Positions 15,705 through 24,291 of a stretch of DNA of 60,178 nt are shown in pieces. The position numbers and the translations under genes are program-made. The notes beneath the pieces are model-generated. The model searched no databases. It was not told the origin of the DNA and was given only the letters and a program-made list of their open reading frames with translations. Origin of the DNA: CALNBC01 sp050945915 (lineage in GTDB: Bacteria; Bacillota; Clostridia; Christensenellales; CALWSW01); the NCBI GenBank assembly GCA_050945915.1, contig JBMNTV010000004.1, positions 1 through 60,178 on the forward strand. Reading direction: 5' to 3'. Each line of letters starts with the position of its first letter. Position 1 is the first letter of the stretch.

Positions 15705-17135
15705 ATGCGTAAATTTGACACCCAGGTCCAGCACCTGAAGTATAATGTCCTGCGCGAGGTTGCACACCACGCCTTCGCCGGCACGCTGCTGGAACACATT
15801 TCGGACATTCCGAAGGAGATCATCCCCGGCAACATCCCCACCATGCGCTGTTGCGTTTATAAAGAGCGGGCCATTCTCGCCGAACGGATCAAGCTGGTGA
15901 TGGGCGGGGACAAAAAGAATCCCAACGTCATCGAAACCATCGACATCGCCTGCGACGAATGCCCCGTCAGCGGCTTCGAAGTGACGGACAACTGCCGCGG
16001 CTGCATTGCCCACCGCTGCGAGGCCGCCTGCCCCAGGGGCGCCATCTACTTCGACCATCAGAAGGCGCATATCGACAAGACGAAGTGCGTCGAGTGCGGC
16101 AGGTGCGCCGCCGTCTGCCCGTACAGCGCCATCTCCAACCACATGCGCCCCTGCGAGAACGCCTGCAAGGTCAAGGCGATCACCCGGAACGAGGAAACCC
16201 ACGCCGCACAGATCGACAACAGCAAATGCATCGCCTGCGGCGCCTGCGTTTACCAGTGCCCCTTCGGCGCCATCATGGATAAGTCCTTTATCCTGGATGT
16301 GATCGATATCCTCAAAAAAAGTGACGGCAACACGAAATATAAGGTGTATGCCGTCGTCGCACCCTCGATCTCCAGCCAGTTTACCTATGCAAAGCTGGGA
16401 CAGGTCATCGCGGGGATTGAAGAACTGGGCTTTTACCACGTCGTGGAGGCGGCCCTGGGGGCGGACATGGTCGCCTGCGAGGAGTCGAAAGAGCTTGTGG
16501 AAAAGGGTTTTTTGACCAGCTCCTGTTGCCCGGCCTTCGTCAGCTACATCGAAAAACAGTTCCCGGCCATGCGCCAGCACGTTTCCCACAATCCTTCCCC
16601 CATGGTCGCCATCGGGAAATACATCAAGAAGACCACCCCCGGCGCAAAGGTTATTTTCATCGGGCCCTGCACCGCAAAAAAGGCGGAATTTGCCCGCCCC
16701 GAGGTGGCAGAATATATCGACAGCGTCCTCACCTTCGAGGAGCTGCAGGCGCTGTTTGACGGCAAGGGCGTGGATCTCCCCTCCCTTCACGAAAGCGTGC
16801 TGGACAACGCCTCTTATTACGGAAGGATCTTCGCCAGAAGCGGCGGCCTGTCCGTATCCGTCGCCGAAGCCCTGCTGGAGCAGGGAATCGAGGATGTCGC
16901 CTTCAATCCCGTGGTCTGCGACGGCATCGAAGAATGCAGGGTCGCCCTACTGAAGGCGCAAAAGGGTGTCCTCAGCGGCAATTTTATCGAGGGCATGGCC
17001 TGCCGCGGCGGCTGCATCGGCGGCGCAGGCTGCCTGACCCACGGCGAAAAATCCCGTTCGGATGTGGATAAATACGGGAAACAGGCCCTGGAAAAAAAGA
17101 TTCTGGACGCGATTCGCGTTCTCAACATCGGCTAA
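15705..17135 (+). CDS. [FeFe]-hydrogenase, group B-like
   Basis: A 476-residue monomeric hydrogenase. After a roughly 75-residue N-terminal region come Cys-rich ferredoxin-like segments, including CDECPVSG, CRGCIAHRCEAACP, CVECGRCAAVCP and CIACGACVYQCP (about residues 85-190). The H-cluster domain follows with TSCCPAFV, FIGPCTAKKAE and the C-terminal MACRGGCIGGAG. The TSCCPAF version and the compact layout fit group B enzymes of anaerobes, whose direction is not well known. It retains all the expected H-cluster Cys residues. It sits last in the operon after GGAGTAAG and ends at a terminator. HydE, HydF and HydG maturases are needed and are not in this window. Confidence 0.88.
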   Translation: MRKFDTQVQHLKYNVLREVAHHAFAGTLLEHISDIPKEIIPGNIPTMRCCVYKERAILAERIKLVMGGDKKNPNVIETIDIACDECPVSGFEVTDNCRGCIAHRCEAACPRGAIYFDHQKAHIDKTKCVECGRCAAVCPYSAISNHMRPCENACKVKAITRNEETHAAQIDNSKCIACGACVYQCPFGAIMDKSFILDVIDILKKSDGNTKYKVYAVVAPSISSQFTYAKLGQVIAGIEELGFYHVVEAALGADMVACEESKELVEKGFLTSSCCPAFVSYIEKQFPAMRQHVSHNPSPMVAIGKYIKKTTPGAKVIFIGPCTAKKAEFARPEVAEYIDSVLTFEELQALFDGKGVDLPSLHESVLDNASYYGRIFARSGGLSVSVAEALLEQGIEDVAFNPVVCDGIEECRVALLKAQKGVLSGNFIEGMACRGGCIGGAGCLTHGEKSRSDVDKYGKQALEKKILDAIRVLNIG

Positions 17136-17168
17136 AACAGCCGCCCGAAATGCTCGGGCGGCTGTTTT
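17134..17168. terminator. Bidirectional terminator between the hydrogenase and gntR genes
   Basis: A perfect 15-bp stem (17134-17148 with 17154-17168) with AAAA at one foot and TTTT at the other, so it can stop transcription from both sides. It overlaps the hydrogenase stop codon. Confidence 0.88.
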
Positions 17169-17293
17169 GACGCATGATTTGCGATATGATTTTTCCAGGT
17201 GACCCTTCAGGGCGTTTGGACGGGAGCAAGACCCGCGCGTTCCGGCGGCAATCCGCGCCGCAAAGGGGCGTTGCCGCTGCGGGAACCTTTTCG

Positions 17294-18022
17294 TCAACCG
17301 ATGTTGATGCCGCTGACGTCCAGCTTGCACCGTTCGGCGGAGATGATCTGCTTAAAACAATACATGGGATGGCCGCTGGAATAGCAGATGCCTTCGATCA
17401 CAAAGACCACCGCGCCTTCGCGGATGTTCAGCATGGCGGCTTCGCTCTTCGTCGCATAGGAAGCCTCCAGCACCGAATCGTAGCGGTCGGCGATGATGCC
17501 GTGATCGTTCTGGAACAGGCGCATCAGGGAATGCAGGCCTTCCTTGCCGCAATGGGGGATAAAGTCAAACCGTTCCGGCACCTTGTTGAATTCGATCATC
17601 ACAGGCTCGCCGTCGATAAAGCGCAACCTGTGAAATTGATACAGCATTTCCCCTTCCCGCATGGCGAGCTTCTCGGCAAGCTCCGGCGAAGGGGCGACAT
17701 AATCGATATCCGAAACCTCTGTGGATGGGGTGTATCCGTGATCCAGGCAGTCAGAGGTAAAGCTGATAAAACGCAAAAGATTTCGCGTATAGCGCGGCGC
17801 GTTCACAAAGGTGCCCGTTCCCTGGCGCTTGACCAGGATGCCGTTGTCCACCAGGTCCTGGATGGCCCGGCGCACGGTGGTGCGGCTCACGCCGTACTGG
17901 CGCATGAGCTCCACCTCTGTCGGGATCTGTTCGTTCGGGCGCAGGCGCTGCTCTCGGATAGCCGTCAGCAAATCGTCGCGAATCAGGCAATAACGCGGCT
18001 GCCCCGCATAGTTCGTTCTCAT
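17294..18022 (-). CDS. GntR-family transcription regulator (HutC subfamily)
   Basis: A 242-residue regulator. The N-terminal winged helix (residues 1-75) has the family pattern: I(R)DDLLTAI, PTEVELMRQYGVSRTTVRRAIQDL and GTGTFV. The C-terminal UTRA ligand-binding domain spans about 90-240. HutC-type proteins bind small sugars, amines or similar ligands and usually repress transport or catabolic genes. No such operon adjoins it, so the ligand is unknown. The start has GGAGGACG upstream. A promoter and an inverted repeat lie just upstream, pointing to self-regulation. Confidence 0.9.
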   Translation of the reverse strand: MRTNYAGQPRYCLIRDDLLTAIREQRLRPNEQIPTEVELMRQYGVSRTTVRRAIQDLVDNGILVKRQGTGTFVNAPRYTRNLLRFISFTSDCLDHGYTPSTEVSDIDYVAPSPELAEKLAMREGEMLYQFHRLRFIDGEPVMIEFNKVPERFDFIPHCGKEGLHSLMRLFQNDHGIIADRYDSVLEASYATKSEAAMLNIREGAVVFVIEGICYSSGHPMYCFKQIISAERCKLDVSGINIG

Positions 18023-18048
18023 TTCGTCCTCCGTTAAGTCCTATTTCT

Positions 18049-18076
18049 ATAATACCAAAAATCCCTCAGGAATCAA
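18049..18076 (-). promoter_or_regulatory. Sigma-A promoter of the gntR gene
   Basis: Minus strand: TTGATT (-35, 18076-18071), a 16-base spacer, and TATTAT (-10, 18054-18049), about 27 bases from the start codon. Confidence 0.55.
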
Positions 18077-18077
18077 T

Positions 18078-18102
18078 GGATATGTATTGATGATACGTAT
18101 CC
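18078..18102. promoter_or_regulatory. Operator-like inverted repeat beside the gntR promoter
   Basis: GGATATGTAT and ATACGTATCC form an inverted repeat with nine of ten matching positions around a 5-base centre. It directly abuts the -35 of the gntR promoter. It may be the site of the GntR protein itself or of an activator. Confidence 0.5.
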
Positions 18103-18268
18103 GATCCGACAAAAAACGCGGCGCCATACCGGGCGCGCTCCATGAAAAAGCGGGCTTTTCCGGTCCGAAAAATCTCCTTTTTTGGCGAAAGCGCCCTCTT
18201 GAAAAACCGATAGAATGAAAGCAGACATCTGCCGATGCTGCCAAATGCGACGCCTAGCGCGACTTTTT

Positions 18269-18297
18269 TTGCATCAGGCATGGAAAATTCATAAAAC
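18269..18297 (+). promoter_or_regulatory. Possible promoter of hslVU
   Basis: TTGCAT, a 17-base spacer and TAAAAC, about 50 bases before hslV. Both boxes are only partial matches. Confidence 0.3.
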
Positions 18298-18345
18298 TCT
18301 GCTATCATTACAAAATAAGAAAGCAATGCATGGGAGGTGCCATAT

Positions 18346-18879
18346 TTGGGCTTTCAGGGAACAACCATCTGCGCCGTAAAGCGGGACGGTCGCTGCGCCA
18401 TCGCCGGCGACGGCCAGGTCACGCTGGGCGAAAACGCGATTATGAAAAACTCGGCAAGAAAAGTACGCCGCCTGTATAACGACAAGATCATCGTCGGCTT
18501 TGCCGGCTCTGTGGCGGACTCGTTTGCCCTCTGCGAAAAATTCGAGGTGAAGCTGGAACAGCACTCCGGATCACTGGAGCGCGCAGCGGTGGAACTCGCC
18601 CTCGATTGGCGGTCGGACAAAGTGATGCGCCAGCTCAACGCCATGCTGCTCACCACCGACGGCAATAAAATCCTGCTGATTTCCGGCACTGGCGAGGTCA
18701 TCGAGCCGGACGACGGCATCGCAGCCATCGGCTCCGGCGGCATGTATGCCCTGGCGGCAGGCCGCGCGCTGATGGAAAACACCAGCCTGACGGCCGCGGA
18801 AATCGCAAAAAAGGCCCTGGAGGTCGCCGCAGGCATATGCGTGTATACCAATGACAATATTATCGTCGAGGAGGCCTGA
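18346..18879 (+). CDS. hslV: ATP-dependent protease HslVU, peptidase subunit
   Basis: The 177-residue proteolytic subunit, also called ClpQ. After a short propeptide (MGFQG) the sequence continues TTICAVKRDGRCAIAGDGQVT, so a Thr at the processed N-terminus would be the nucleophile, as in HslV and proteasome beta subunits. It also shows the GSGGMYALAAGRAL segment. The TTG at 18346 is chosen because GGGAGG lies eight bases upstream; an in-frame GTG at 18337 is inside that site. It forms a double hexamer capped by HslU, whose gene starts two bases after this stop. Confidence 0.93.
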   Translation: MGFQGTTICAVKRDGRCAIAGDGQVTLGENAIMKNSARKVRRLYNDKIIVGFAGSVADSFALCEKFEVKLEQHSGSLERAAVELALDWRSDKVMRQLNAMLLTTDGNKILLISGTGEVIEPDDGIAAIGSGGMYALAAGRALMENTSLTAAEIAKKALEVAAGICVYTNDNIIVEEA

Positions 18880-18880
18880 C

Positions 18881-20275
<1,395 letters not shown>

Positions 20276-20283
20276 GCCGCATT

Positions 20284-20297
20284 TTGTAAATTTACAA
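20284..20297. promoter_or_regulatory. Perfect 14-bp palindrome after hslU
   Basis: TTGTAAATTTACAA is a perfect palindrome in an AT-rich patch nine bases after the hslU stop, followed by five T. It looks like a protein-binding site, though the T-run also allows weak terminator activity. Confidence 0.4.
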
Positions 20298-20320
20298 TTT
20301 TTCCATCTATCCGCTCAGCG

Positions 20321-20401
20321 AAGAACGGATGTTTGCCAAAATTTCGGGGTGTTTCCCTTCGGGAACCAAAACCCCCAGGCTTTTTGCAAACTTCCGTTCT
20401 T
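20321..20401 (+). terminator. Long hairpin between hslU and the SleB-like gene
   Basis: A 16-bp outer stem with one mismatch (20321-20336 with 20386-20401) encloses an inner hairpin with a TTCG loop (GGGGT...CCC TTCG GGAA...ACCCC). A T-rich tail with several T-runs follows. It probably ends the hslVU transcript, but it is larger than needed for that and could be a structured RNA. Confidence 0.5.
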
Positions 20402-20483
20402 GATTTTTGCTGGGTGTTTTTGCCGAAGTGGGTGAGCCTGAAGGGGAAACTGGCATATCGAAGCTCAAAGTGGTGTGTCAGAC

Positions 20484-20512
20484 TTGTGCTTTTGCAGGAA
20501 TTTGTGTAAAAT
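20484..20512 (+). promoter_or_regulatory. Probable promoter of the SleB-like hydrolase gene
   Basis: TTGTGC, a 17-base spacer and TAAAAT, about 80 bases before the start codon. Confidence 0.45.
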
Positions 20513-20593
20513 AGTCCCACTATCACGCGGCACAAGCCGATTCGGCTTAACGGCGCTCTTGCACCGGCCGCCGATGACAAGAGGTATGTAAGC

Positions 20594-21499
20594 ATGAAAC
20601 GACGACTCTTATGGGCCGTGCTACTGATTCTAATCGCATCCGCCCTGACCGCTCCCGTCGCGCTGGCTGAAGAACAGTGCGAGCTGGGAAGGGTCACCGC
20701 ATCCGACTTTTTGAATATGCGAGCCAAAGCTTCAACGGATTGCAAGGTCATCGCGAAGATCCCCGGCGGTTCTTCCGTGATCGTCCTGGGCAGCACCGGC
20801 CAGTTCTTCAAGGTCAAGTACGACGGCAAGGTCGGCTACATCTCCGACGACTATGCGGTCAAGCTCAAACATTGGGTGGGCTACGCCACCGAGGATCTCA
20901 ATCTTCGCGCTTCTCCCAGCACTTCTTCCAGAAAACTCGGCACGATCAATAAAGGCGATTCCCTTTACATTTACGCCAGCAACGGCGATTTTTACCTTGC
21001 TGTGTATGGCGATACGAAGTGCTATGTCGCGAAGAAGTATATCACCAAGAAAAAGAGAAGCGTCAATCCGGTAAATGATTACAACGAGTTCGACCCCGAA
21101 AGCAACGAGTATTACATTGAGAATCCGTTGGAATTTACCGACCAGGACCTGTATCTCGCGGCCCAGCTCATCTATTCCGAAGGGAACAGCCAGTCGGATG
21201 TCAGCTTCTGGGCCATGGCCAGCGTGGTTTACAACCGCGTCGCATCGGATAAATTCCCGCACACGGTGTATGAAGTCGCTTTCCAGAAGAACCAGTTCTC
21301 TTATCCGGACAAATATCCGGAAAAGTTCCTTCAGCTTTCCCCCAGTGTCGAGGCCCTGGAAGCCGTCATCAAGGTTTTCATCGAGGGCAAGCTGATCCTC
21401 CCGCCGGACGTGATGTATTTCAAGAGTTCTTCCCTGCCAAGGGAATGGGGAAGGCGCGACTATTACTGCACTGTAGGTGGCAATATGTACTACAGGTAA
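20594..21499 (+). CDS. SleB-type cell-wall hydrolase with two SH3 domains
   Basis: A secreted 301-residue protein. Residues 1-25 are a signal peptide. Two bacterial SH3 domains follow (about 32-88 and 94-150), each with the LN(M/L)RA(K/S)(A/P)S pattern. The C-terminal domain (about 180-301) is of the SleB/CwlJ Hydrolase_2 type: LYLAAQLIYSEGNSQ with the catalytic Glu, WAMASVVYNRV, and FSYPDKYPE. Enzymes of this family open spore cortex or vegetative wall peptidoglycan. The SH3 modules rather than a PG_binding domain suggest a vegetative or general wall role. Preceded by a GAGG site; followed by a terminator, so transcribed alone. Confidence 0.88.
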   Translation: MKRRLLWAVLLILIASALTAPVALAEEQCELGRVTASDFLNMRAKASTDCKVIAKIPGGSSVIVLGSTGQFFKVKYDGKVGYISDDYAVKLKHWVGYATEDLNLRASPSTSSRKLGTINKGDSLYIYASNGDFYLAVYGDTKCYVAKKYITKKKRSVNPVNDYNEFDPESNEYYIENPLEFTDQDLYLAAQLIYSEGNSQSDVSFWAMASVVYNRVASDKFPHTVYEVAFQKNQFSYPDKYPEKFLQLSPSVEALEAVIKVFIEGKLILPPDVMYFKSSSLPREWGRRDYYCTVGGNMYYR

Positions 21500-21527
21500 C
21501 CGATTCATCCCCTTCCATCGCAAATTT

Positions 21528-21561
21528 AAGCCGGGCAATTTGGTTCTGCCCGGCTTTTTTT
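21528..21561 (+). terminator. Intrinsic terminator after the SleB-like gene
   Basis: A perfect 10-bp stem AAGCCGGGCA / TGCCCGGCTT with a 9-base loop and a run of T. Confidence 0.88.
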
Positions 21562-21621
21562 GCGTCCCTTTGGAAACAATAATCGGGAAAGTAATCCAAT
21601 GGGAGTAAACGGGAGCAGAAC

Positions 21622-23994
21622 ATGAAAACAGTGATACTTGCCGGCGGGTCCGGTACCAGGTTACGTCCAATGACATGCACCCTTCCAAAGCCGATGGTGC
21701 CCGTGATGAACAGGCCTCTTCTTTTGCATACTCTCAGGCTTTTACGCCGCCACGGAATCACCTCCGCCACGATCACCCTCGGCTATCTGCCCAAAATCGT
21801 AGAACGGTACTTCGGAAACGGCGAACGGGTGGGGATGAACCTCAGCTATTCCGTGGAAGATTCGCCCCTCGGAACGGCGGGAGGCGTGCTTGCCGCCGCG
21901 GGCAGCCGGGAAAGGGTGCTGGTCATTTCCGGCGATGCGCTGACGGACGTGGACATCACTGCCGCCCTCGCCTTCCACGAAAGCCACGGCGGGGCTGCCA
22001 CCATCATCCTGAAACAGGTGGAAAAGCCCCTGCAGTTTGGTGTGGCCGTTACGGATGAAACCTGCAGGATCACCCGTTTCATCGAAAAGCCCAGCTGGTC
22101 CATGGCGGTTTCCGACCAGGTGAACACCGGTATGTATATCCTGGAGCCTTCCGTCTGGAAGGGCTTCAAACCGGGGGAAAAATTCGACTTTTCCATGAAT
22201 GTTTTCCCCAGACTGATGGAAAACGGCGAAGCCATCTTCGGCATGACCACAGACTGCTACTGGTGCGACATCGGCGGCGCCGAGCAGTATGTTGCCGCGC
22301 ATCGGGATATTTTTGAAGGCAAATGCCGGCTGGATCTGCCGGAAGCCAAGCTGATCAACGGCGTGTATGTCGAAGAGGGCGCCAGAATTTCCGACGGCTG
22401 CACCATCAAAGGCCCCTGCTATCTCGGCGCGAACTGCGCCATCGAGCGGGGCGCCGTGGTGGAGGCTTTTTCGGTCATCGGCAGCGAAACCACCGTCGCG
22501 GAACGCGCAAGTATCCGGCGCAGCATCCTCTGGCGGGGCGTGGACGTGGGCGTCCGCGCCCAGATCCGGGGGGCGGTCGTCTGCGACCGGGTTTACATCG
22601 GCAGGAACGCGTCGGTCTTTGAGCATGCGGTGGTGGCGGAAGAAAGCATGGTCTGCGAGGGTGCCACCATCAAGAGCGGCGTGCGAGTCTGGCCGCAAAA
22701 GACCATCGAAGAAGGCGCCACCATGACCCGGGACTGCCTGTGGAGCGACTGTTCGCCGCCGATCTTCAAAGGCTGCATGGTGGAAGGCAAGCGATACGAC
22801 CTGACCGGCGAGCGATTGGCCCGGCTGGGCAGAGCCATCGCTTCGGTGGCGGGCGAATGGGGCAGCGTCGCCATCGCCTCCGACGGTACCAACGCCGGCC
22901 ACATGGCAAAACTGGCGGTGGCCGCGGGACTCTTAGAAGGCGGCTGCGACGCGTTGGACATGGGCAGAACCGTGCTTCCAGCGGCAAGAAACGGCGCCCG
23001 CGCCCTGTCCTGCGGCGGGTCGGTTTATGCCAGCCGGGACGGCGACAGCATCGTCCTCCGCCTGATGGACGGCAAGGGAAACGACGCGGGCAGGGGCAGT
23101 GTGCAGGATGTTGAGATCGCTTACTGGGAGGGATGCGGCGCCTGCCAGGGAGACAGGATAGGCGCCTTCATTCCCGCTACGGAGATCACCACCCTTTATC
23201 GCATGGAGCTTCTCAAACGGGTGAACAGCCAGCAGCTGCGCGCCGTCGGCGGCTTTATCGCCCTGACCGGCGGCGGCATGGAAGAAGATCTTCTGAAGCT
23301 GTTGTTTTCCATGTGCGGCTATTCCACCGCCTCTGCGCCGAACGGCGAGACGGCAGCCGTGCTGGCAAGAAGGAAGAAAGGCACGGCGCTGGCCGTCAAA
23401 GGGGACAGTTTAAGCATCTTCCTGCCTTCCGGCGAGCTGACGGGCAGCGATCTTTATGCCCTCTTTGCCGAGATGGACATTCTGTGCGGTGAACGGGAGC
23501 TGTTTGCGGACGTGACCGCCGGCCCGGGCATGGAAAAAATCGCGGAACGCAGCGGCGCAAGGCTGTTCCGCCTGCCCAGGCGGGAACTGAAAAAGACCAT
23601 GGCGGACAAGGACACCTTAACGGCAGAGCTGCTTCGTGACCCCTTCGGCGCCGCGCTGATGCTTTGCGCGCGTTTGTCCGAAATGGGCATGACGGCGGAG
23701 GATCTTTACGCCACACTGCCAAAGAGCTGCAAGTCGGAGCGGAATGTCCCCGTATCCGCCAGGGACATCGGCCGGATCTTCCGGCTGGTCGCCCAGGACA
23801 GCGGGGGCACAGCGGACATGACCGAAGGCATTCGCATCATCCGCCGGGGCGGCTGGGTCAACCTGCTTCCCGACGCCACAGCGCGGCACATGCGGGTCAT
23901 CGCCCAATCATTTTCCGAGGAGTATTCCGAATCATTAGCGGACATCTATGCAAAAAAGGTGGAAAAAATGTTGAAGGACAGGGAAAAACGCTAA
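21622..23994 (+). CDS. Sugar nucleotidyltransferase fused to a degenerate phosphohexomutase
   Basis: A 790-residue three-part protein. Residues 1-235 are a nucleotidyltransferase with GGSGTRLRPMT, LPKPMVPV, GDALTDVD and WCDIGG, as in mannose-1-phosphate guanylyltransferases. Residues 245-385 form a left-handed beta-helix of hexapeptide repeats. From about 390 to the end is a phosphoglucomutase/phosphomannomutase-like region. Active mutases have a TASHNP loop with a phosphorylated Ser; at the expected place here is SCGGSVYASRDGD, so that loop is not conserved. The DGDR-type metal loop and the GEESGH-type sugar loop are not apparent. The mutase part is probably inactive or regulatory. Similar fusions occur in Firmicutes and cyanobacteria. 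It likely makes an NDP-sugar for surface polysaccharide, but nothing nearby names the sugar. Confidence 0.82.
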   Translation: MKTVILAGGSGTRLRPMTCTLPKPMVPVMNRPLLLHTLRLLRRHGITSATITLGYLPKIVERYFGNGERVGMNLSYSVEDSPLGTAGGVLAAAGSRERVLVISGDALTDVDITAALAFHESHGGAATIILKQVEKPLQFGVAVTDETCRITRFIEKPSWSMAVSDQVNTGMYILEPSVWKGFKPGEKFDFSMNVFPRLMENGEAIFGMTTDCYWCDIGGAEQYVAAHRDIFEGKCRLDLPEAKLINGVYVEEGARISDGCTIKGPCYLGANCAIERGAVVEAFSVIGSETTVAERASIRRSILWRGVDVGVRAQIRGAVVCDRVYIGRNASVFEHAVVAEESMVCEGATIKSGVRVWPQKTIEEGATMTRDCLWSDCSPPIFKGCMVEGKRYDLTGERLARLGRAIASVAGEWGSVAIASDGTNAGHMAKLAVAAGLLEGGCDALDMGRTVLPAARNGARALSCGGSVYASRDGDSIVLRLMDGKGNDAGRGSVQDVEIAYWEGCGACQGDRIGAFIPATEITTLYRMELLKRVNSQQLRAVGGFIALTGGGMEEDLLKLLFSMCGYSTASAPNGETAAVLARRKKGTALAVKGDSLSIFLPSGELTGSDLYALFAEMDILCGERELFADVTAGPGMEKIAERSGARLFRLPRRELKKTMADKDTLTAELLRDPFGAALMLCARLSEMGMTAEDLYATLPKSCKSERNVPVSARDIGRIFRLVAQDSGGTADMTEGIRIIRRGGWVNLLPDATARHMRVIAQSFSEEYSESLADIYAKKVEKMLKDREKR

Positions 23995-24020
23995 AATGAT
24001 GCCGCAAAACAGGCGATTGC

Positions 24021-24049
24021 TTGCCAATCCCACGCAAAAGGGTTATACT
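24021..24049 (+). promoter_or_regulatory. Sigma-A promoter of the RNase J gene
   Basis: TTGCCA, a 17-base spacer and TATACT, 243 bases before the start codon. The transcript would start near 24056 with a leader of about 235 bases. Confidence 0.65.
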
Positions 24050-24116
24050 GCTTAGGACACGAGTGCCCTATTTGGAGCGCTCTTTGGAACGGAACGCACC
24101 TTGAAAGGCGCGCTGT

Positions 24117-24229
24117 TTCGCCGCCAAAGTCGGTCGGGGGCGGCGAATTCGGCGACCGCAATACATTGCTGATTTTGCGGCTTTCTCGCCGCGAAAAGCC
24201 CGAAAAGGCGAAGTACTTTTCGGTTTTTT
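24117..24229 (+). promoter_or_regulatory. Attenuator-like leader of the RNase J gene
   Basis: The leader holds a perfect 9-bp hairpin (24117-24125 with 24139-24147), then two overlapping and mutually exclusive pairings (CCGCAA/TTGCGG at 24157-24180 versus GCGGC/GCCGC just after it), and finally a terminator: CCGAAAAG/CTTTTCGG (24200-24207 with 24216-24223) followed by six T (24224-24229). The terminator lies between promoter and gene, 62 bases before the start codon, so full-length mRNA requires readthrough. This is the layout of transcription attenuation. Confidence 0.55.
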
Positions 24230-24291
24230 CGCTTGCGCGGGATCAAGCCTTGGGTTTTTGCGTCCAAACGACAAAAACAGGAGAATTACCA

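Noticed and set aside
15114..16790. A 558-codon minus-strand open frame opposite the phosphatase and hydrogenase genes.
   Set aside because: Antisense shadow in high-GC DNA; the plus strand carries complete, motif-bearing genes.
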